A stretch of 9,048 bases of DNA, from NCBI GenBank assembly GCA_041689775.1, contig JBDNFP010000051.1, forward strand, positions 1-9,048, given 5' to 3'. This document shows, piece after piece, positions 6,501 through 9,048 of this stretch; the stretch's first letter is position 1; every line of letters begins with the position of its first letter. A program made the position numbers and the translations under genes. Source of the DNA: JBDNFP01 sp041689775 (GTDB lineage: Bacteria > Bacteroidota > Bacteroidia > Cytophagales > Spirosomataceae). The notes beneath the pieces were generated by a model. It did no database searches. It had not been told where the DNA came from and worked only from the letters and a program-made list of their open reading frames with translations.

Positions 6501-7449
6501 GCCCATAAGTTGGGTATGGAAGTTTGGGACTGAAAATATCTCCACCCTTCAAAATCCCAGCTTTGCTTTTGCCAAAGCCAACACCACCTACATGGTTACG
6601 CTGATAGCCGATACTGGCTGCGGCTATGATTCCATTCAGCGACCGGTGAGAATTACGGAGCTGCCCAAACCGGACTTTACTGTAACAGTCCCGTACGGCT
6701 GCGAGGGGCAAGAGATAAAGCTCACCAACCGGAGCAATCCGGCCAACACCTTTCTGTGGGATTTTGGAGATGGTACCCTGGACTCGACCCGTTATAATCC
6801 TTCGCACATTTACCAGAGAAACGGCAACCAGGTCATTACGTTGGCGATGTTTGGTACCACAAAGCTATGCCGGGCCGAAATCAAAAAATCTGTTCGTATT
6901 CAACCAAAAGTAGTGGCCGATTTTGCGGTAGACAACGGCCTCAAAGTCTGTTCGCCAGGTCCTGTGCAGTTGCGGTCGTTGGCCCAAAATACCACCCGCT
7001 ACTACTGGGAGTTTAGCGATGGGCGGGTCTCCAACGCGGAGAATCCGCTGATTGCATTCCGGCCCGGCCGCTATGATGTGAAGTTCAAAGCGACTTATGA
7101 GGATGTATGTACCGACTCTACCGAACAAATCGGGGTGATCGTGGTAGACTCCTGCGAGGTTTTGATCCCCGAGGCTTTTACGCCCAATGGCAACGGAATC
7201 GGCGATTTATACACGATTTTTGGAAATGGCATCGAACAAATTGAATTCATGAGAATTCGAAAGCGTACCGGCGAAATCCTCTTTGAAGCCAAGGGCATAC
7301 CACCCGGCAGTCAAAATCCCGCTGAGGCCTGGGACGGTACCTTTCAGAATGTCATTATGCCTAATGATATGTACGCACTGGAAGTCTTGATCCAGTTTAG
7401 CGATGGCATCAAGAAAAACTATGCTAGTACTATTTACCTGATCCGATAA
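3559..7449 (+). CDS. Large T9SS-exported PKD/Ig-repeat surface protein (SprB-like adhesin class)
   Basis: A 1296-residue modular secreted protein. The N-terminus has a hydrophobic stretch (about 20-33) and a likely cleavage at QA-QD (38/39), a common Bacteroidota pattern; the N-region is long, but the inner ATG (residue 24) would lack a positive charge, so I keep the ATG at 3559. PKD-type cores follow: VDWGDG (86-91), WDLGNG (181-186), a degenerate module with YRWTV near 271, then two tandem 149-residue Ig-like units (329-477, 478-626), another Ig-like unit (about 626-700), a PKD-like unit with SYRWYVNG, and five further cores at WDFGDG 813, WYFGDG 900, WKFGTE 987, WDFGDG 1067 and WEFSDG 1150. 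Residues about 1199-1296 form the gliding-motility-associated/CHU C-terminal sorting domain (FTPNGNGIGD at 1207, WDGT at 1258, final YLIR), which directs type IX export. The next gene encodes its likely SprF partner. Adhesion, gliding or matrix roles are inferred; no enzymatic domain is visible. Confidence 0.9.
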   Translation: MNPPNPCNIESERNYFYVKLLGGMIYLLGFLNGQTCQAQDRVEFDICGKNGVCGGVICIGPNDTTYVVTIKIKQLPKNCTATKYEVDWGDGKSETFTDLAVVERTHTYDLKAFLRDCQSSTKRFPIFVYPNCPNSDKGLNLTFNKTPVAAISTNGDVCEGQSIRLGNNSCPGSDSDITWLWDLGNGQTSTAFQPTINNVNPANSLYNFSLTATSLACGTSKASVSIPVKRRPVAKYTTQGLTIVNQDTVVCLAGGGVLTMDATISLDATRYRWTVTGGPYTFINNTNANSPKPQIKFSQSGQYTITLVVESDCGQSAPLRCSHKVVDKTTLSLPKLDLICEQPYLYRIPNPVAGATYSLNGQTFNPTTGVSLNYSATPVIAEARLQGPCGLQVDRDTFLVNAPQAVQILSRDTTICVNSQAFAIKANVAGGQWSGTNVNRQTGVYTPTTRGTFKIQYSLGSGNCASSAEFTVTVVEQTILSIPKLDLICEQPYLYKIPNPVAGATYSLNGQAFNPTTGVSLNYSATPVTVEARLQGPCGLQVDRDTFLVNAPQIAQILSRDTTVCINSPAFAIRANIAGGQWSGTNVNSQTGVFTPATKGAFKVRYAIGVGNCASSAEFTVTVEGIEATATNVESCQGTPAVKLTGTPAGGQWTTTDCNNCIRGDSLILTGVTATRLNLVYEVANTTGCRATARATVSIGQPKSVFTIQGGCSGTLPTVNNDSQGASSYRWYVNGRLEFSTRLPTFSNLPAGKHTISLVAVAGTCRDSTFSEVEITNPPTAISFDVQSGNNCSPLQATFQVNSAPRSDVTYTWDFGDGTTFTGFQPAPLTFENNARQPKTFTVQMKAENGCGTQTAVQSLTVRPLARAELGVDSTVIRCSPGKITFSNRSTGHEANRTLWYFGDGTTPVQSAKDTLIREFAAPDTIRTYRIRLVVFSECGSDTDQVFIRVIPNTIKPLFTLSQSEACPGEPIQFTDATTPKPISWVWKFGTENISTLQNPSFAFAKANTTYMVTLIADTGCGYDSIQRPVRITELPKPDFTVTVPYGCEGQEIKLTNRSNPANTFLWDFGDGTLDSTRYNPSHIYQRNGNQVITLAMFGTTKLCRAEIKKSVRIQPKVVADFAVDNGLKVCSPGPVQLRSLAQNTTRYYWEFSDGRVSNAENPLIAFRPGRYDVKFKATYEDVCTDSTEQIGVIVVDSCEVLIPEAFTPNGNGIGDLYTIFGNGIEQIEFMRIRKRTGEILFEAKGIPPGSQNPAEAWDGTFQNVIMPNDMYALEVLIQFSDGIKKNYASTIYLIR
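4543..4980 (+). repeat. Tandem in-frame repeat, copy 1 (Ig-like unit of the adhesin)
   Basis: This encodes residues 329-474 of the large protein. It aligns without gaps to copy 2, offset by 447 bases (149 codons). The first half carries LDLICEQPYLY and the second the GGQWSGTNVN...TGV pattern typical of Bacteroidota Ig-like modules. Counting by eye, 23 of 146 residues differ between the copies (about 84 % identity), with many silent codon changes as well. Confidence 0.93.
4990..5427 (+). repeat. Tandem in-frame repeat, copy 2 (Ig-like unit of the adhesin)
   Basis: This encodes residues 478-623. A three-codon linker (VEQ) separates it from copy 1. Most differences are conservative (I/V, K/R, A/T, Y/F), while the CEQPYLY, LQGPCGLQVDRDTFLVNAP and NCASSAEFTVTV blocks are kept intact. 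This suggests duplication followed by divergence under selection for the fold. Confidence 0.93.
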
Positions 7450-7457
7450 CCCCCCCC
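7450..7457 (+). repeat. Eight-C homopolymer between adhesin and sprF-like gene
   Basis: Eight Cs directly follow the TAA of the adhesin gene and end 10 bases before the ATG at 7468. The tract fills nearly half of the 18-base intergenic gap, where it would sit in the translation-initiation region of the downstream gene. Length changes here would alter spacing but no reading frame. Confidence 0.9.
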
Positions 7458-7467
7458 ACAAGCCATT

Positions 7468-8496
7468 ATGAAGCGAATTATACTTTTTTTATTGGGTTAT
7501 CTGATTTCAGTTATGAGCTATGCTCAGGACCCCGTGTTTTCCCAGTTTACCCTCAATCAGCTTTACTATAATCCAGCCTTTACAGGCTACGCAGAAGATA
7601 CACGCGTATTTGCAACCCACCGCCGCCAATGGGGCGGGCTGGGCACCCCATTCAACACCTCTTTTGTTTCGGTAGATACATACCTTGCCAATTGTAAAAG
7701 GTATGAGCGAAAAAATTTAAGTATGGGCGTAGGAGCACAGGTATTCACCGATCAGCGCGGTATGGCCCTATCTACCACTACCTTTGCCTTGTCGGCAGCC
7801 GGCCATGCCTACCTCAACGAACAGCTACGGTTAAGTACGGGCATCCAAGGAGGAGTCGTATCCGAGAAATTTGACCCCACCAACCTTACCTTTGTATCGC
7901 AGTACATGGGCACCGCAGATCCCCTAGCGCAGGGGCAGCTATCGTCCTTCAAAGCCGATTGGTCGGCTGGCGCACTCATTGAGTACGGTGAGGAGGAAGA
8001 AGATGCTCCCCTAGTGGGTATCGGGGCTAGCGTGCGGCATCTGGGTGGAAAAGCGAACCTGCGGGACAACTACCTGCAAAGCCTGAATGTACAGGCTTAC
8101 TATAAAATTCCGCTCAACATGGTGCTGTGGTCACGAGGGCTGGGGCACGAAGATTTGAGCTATCGGGCCTTTGTGCCCGCCTTGCAGGTGACGAGGCAGG
8201 GAGGTACCATGCAATGGGAGGCGGGCTTCAATTTTATTTACAGCCCCGTTTGGCTGGGCGTATGGGTGCGCGGCCTACCAGCACCCCAACGCCGCGATGC
8301 GCTCGTAGCTTCTCTGGGCTGGCAGGTTGGCAATGTACTGTTCCAATACAGCCACGACATGACCCTCTTTTCTTCCCTGAACGGGTATACCCGGGGTGCA
8401 CACGAAATCGGGATCAGGGTGTTGATGGATTCCTACATTTGCCTAACTGGCGGGCGCGAATCGGCTAGTCGTCGAGGAATGCGGTGTAGATACTAA
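7468..8496 (+). CDS. PorP/SprF family type IX secretion outer-membrane protein
   Basis: A 342-residue protein of the usual family length. A signal peptide (MKRIILFLLGYLISVMSYA, probable cleavage before Gln20) leads into the family signature QDPVFSQFTLNQLYYNPAFTG (20-40), then RRQWGGLGTPFNT. The rest is alternating amphipathic strands with many Gly and aromatic residues, as in a single-chain outer-membrane barrel. The GAHEIGI motif near the C-terminus and the basic, Cys-containing end (RGMRCRY) also fit the family. Members work with T9SS cargo carrying CHU-type C-terminal domains: SprF of Flavobacterium johnsoniae is needed for surface delivery of SprB. Here the gene follows such a cargo gene by 18 bases, so the two are probably co-transcribed and the protein is the adhesin's dedicated partner. 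I give no symbol, because many paralogues exist per genome. Confidence 0.92.
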   Translation: MKRIILFLLGYLISVMSYAQDPVFSQFTLNQLYYNPAFTGYAEDTRVFATHRRQWGGLGTPFNTSFVSVDTYLANCKRYERKNLSMGVGAQVFTDQRGMALSTTTFALSAAGHAYLNEQLRLSTGIQGGVVSEKFDPTNLTFVSQYMGTADPLAQGQLSSFKADWSAGALIEYGEEEEDAPLVGIGASVRHLGGKANLRDNYLQSLNVQAYYKIPLNMVLWSRGLGHEDLSYRAFVPALQVTRQGGTMQWEAGFNFIYSPVWLGVWVRGLPAPQRRDALVASLGWQVGNVLFQYSHDMTLFSSLNGYTRGAHEIGIRVLMDSYICLTGGRESASRRGMRCRY

Positions 8497-8767
8497 TTCA
8501 CAATAAGTACTAATGCATAATTAGTTTGTATTATTAATTTAGTCAAATTACTGGCTAATATTCTCTATATCAAATATTTACAAAAAGATAACAGCTACAA
8601 GCTATCAGCTACTTAGATTGCTAATAATCTGCTAACATCAATTTGCAATCAGACTATACTTCTATCTTCCTTTCAACCGAAATATGGAGACGGTCACCAA
8701 AAATCGGATGATATTCAACCGGAACATTAGGCATGAAGAAATATGCCCTCAACTCCCAACTAACGGT
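8497..8767. other. AT-rich region downstream of the sprF-like gene
   Basis: No strong intrinsic terminator is seen. The best inverted repeat just after the gene is ACTAAT/ATTAGT (8509-8525, 5-base loop) with only moderately T-rich sequence behind it, and a second weak one is AGATT/AATCT (8615-8630). AGCTA-type short repeats occur around 8592-8612. A very weak promoter candidate is TTTG at 8642-8645 with TATCTTCC at 8663-8670 (17-base spacer, two mismatches). Confidence 0.45.
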
Positions 8768-8775
8768 CCCCCCCC
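8768..8775 (+). repeat. Second eight-C homopolymer, just upstream of a possible start
   Basis: Eight Cs end 7 bases before an ATG at 8783. The arrangement resembles the C8 tract before the sprF-like gene: both tracts are followed within 10 bases by ATG-AAR-CG. If translation instead began at the ATG at 8684, the tract would lie inside the coding frame and length changes would shift it. Confidence 0.85.
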
Positions 8776-8782
8776 TTACTTT

Positions 8783-8918
8783 ATGAAACGCTTTATAAAT
8801 ATGGTTCCCGGTTTCATCACTCCTCTTTTGGGGATCTATATTGCCTTACAAGGACTTTCAAAGCCGGATACTCCTACTTTTACCCGTAGCATTTCGATGA
8901 TTGTTCTATTAGTATTTG
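8783..8918 (+). pseudogene. Possible truncated secreted-protein N-terminus
   Basis: From the ATG at 8783 the frame reads MKRFINMVPGFITPLLGIYI and then ALQGLSKPDTPTFTRS, resembling a signal peptide followed by the Pro/Thr-rich start of a Bacteroidota surface protein. Beyond about residue 45 the frame continues only as low-complexity sequence to a stop at 9004, over DNA that reads more plausibly on the opposite strand. I therefore suspect a gene whose 3' part was lost or displaced near 8919. The frame is also open upstream to an ATG at 8684, but that part passes through the C8 tract and looks non-coding. The right boundary is approximate, and a chance reading frame cannot be excluded. Confidence 0.25.
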
Positions 8919-8937
8919 ATGTTACGCAAGTCTGTTT

Positions 8938-9048
8938 TTATCCAAAGGAAATATTGCCTGTGTGTTTTAGTTTGAGTAGTTCTAGTTCTTTGAAAGCGGC
9001 TTGAATAGCCTTGATGTATATTTTCCCTTTTAGGGCGAAATGGTTGAG
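8938..9048 (-). CDS. C-terminal end of an unidentified protein, cut by the window edge
   Basis: A minus-strand frame enters from the right edge and runs 36 codons to a TAA at 8938-8940. It is lysine-rich and helical-looking: LNHFALKGKIYIKAIQAAF, then KELELLKLKHTGNISFG. The composition and even heptad-like spacing look like real protein rather than a random frame, but the piece is short and I cannot assign a family. A transposase tail is one possibility, given the apparently interrupted frame on the other strand. Confidence 0.35.
   Translation of the reverse strand, partial: LNHFALKGKIYIKAIQAAFKELELLKLKHTGNISFG

Noticed and set aside
8127..8468. 113-codon alternative frame inside the sprF-like gene
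   Set aside because: The sprF-like frame shows family motifs across the same bases; the alternative is an out-of-frame shadow.

Overview
The window looks like chromosomal DNA from a Bacteroidota bacterium, most likely of the Cytophagales/Spirosomaceae type. Three things support this: a very large secreted protein with PKD/Ig-like modules and a C-terminal type IX secretion (T9SS) type B sorting domain, a PorP/SprF-family outer-membrane protein directly behind it, and promoters of the Bacteroidota kind (TTTG / TAnnTTTG) with no Shine-Dalgarno sequences at the starts. The genus is inference.

Left part (1-1905). A perfect 46-bp palindrome followed by a T-run ends an unseen upstream unit. A short two-helix membrane protein (minus strand) and a dihydroorotase gene (pyrC, plus strand) are divergently transcribed from two promoters that share the same -7 octamer, TACTTTTG. 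pyrC ends at a strong, symmetric 17-bp hairpin terminator.

Middle part (1906-3347). An AT-rich spacer without a recognisable gene leads to a good promoter and a 145-residue secreted protein of unknown function. A terminator hairpin follows; it overlaps the 3' end of a convergent gene for a SAM-dependent methyltransferase of the thiopurine methyltransferase (TPMT) superfamily.

Right part (3559-8496). This is the main locus: a 1296-residue modular surface or secreted protein followed, 18 bases later, by a PorP/SprF protein. By analogy with SprB/SprF of Flavobacterium johnsoniae, the second protein probably helps export or anchor the first at the outer membrane. The large protein carries an in-frame tandem duplication of 149 codons, about 84 % identical at protein level. 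An 8-C homopolymer lies in the gap between the two genes.

Right edge (8497-9048). There is an AT-rich spacer without a clear terminator, a second 8-C tract just upstream of a possible signal-peptide-like N-terminus, and a lysine-rich minus-strand reading frame entering from the edge. One reading is that an element has interrupted a short secreted-protein gene; this is speculative. I see no CRISPR array, tRNA or rRNA. Nothing in the window is clearly a new system; the modular adhesin/SprF pair and the disturbed right edge deserve the most attention.
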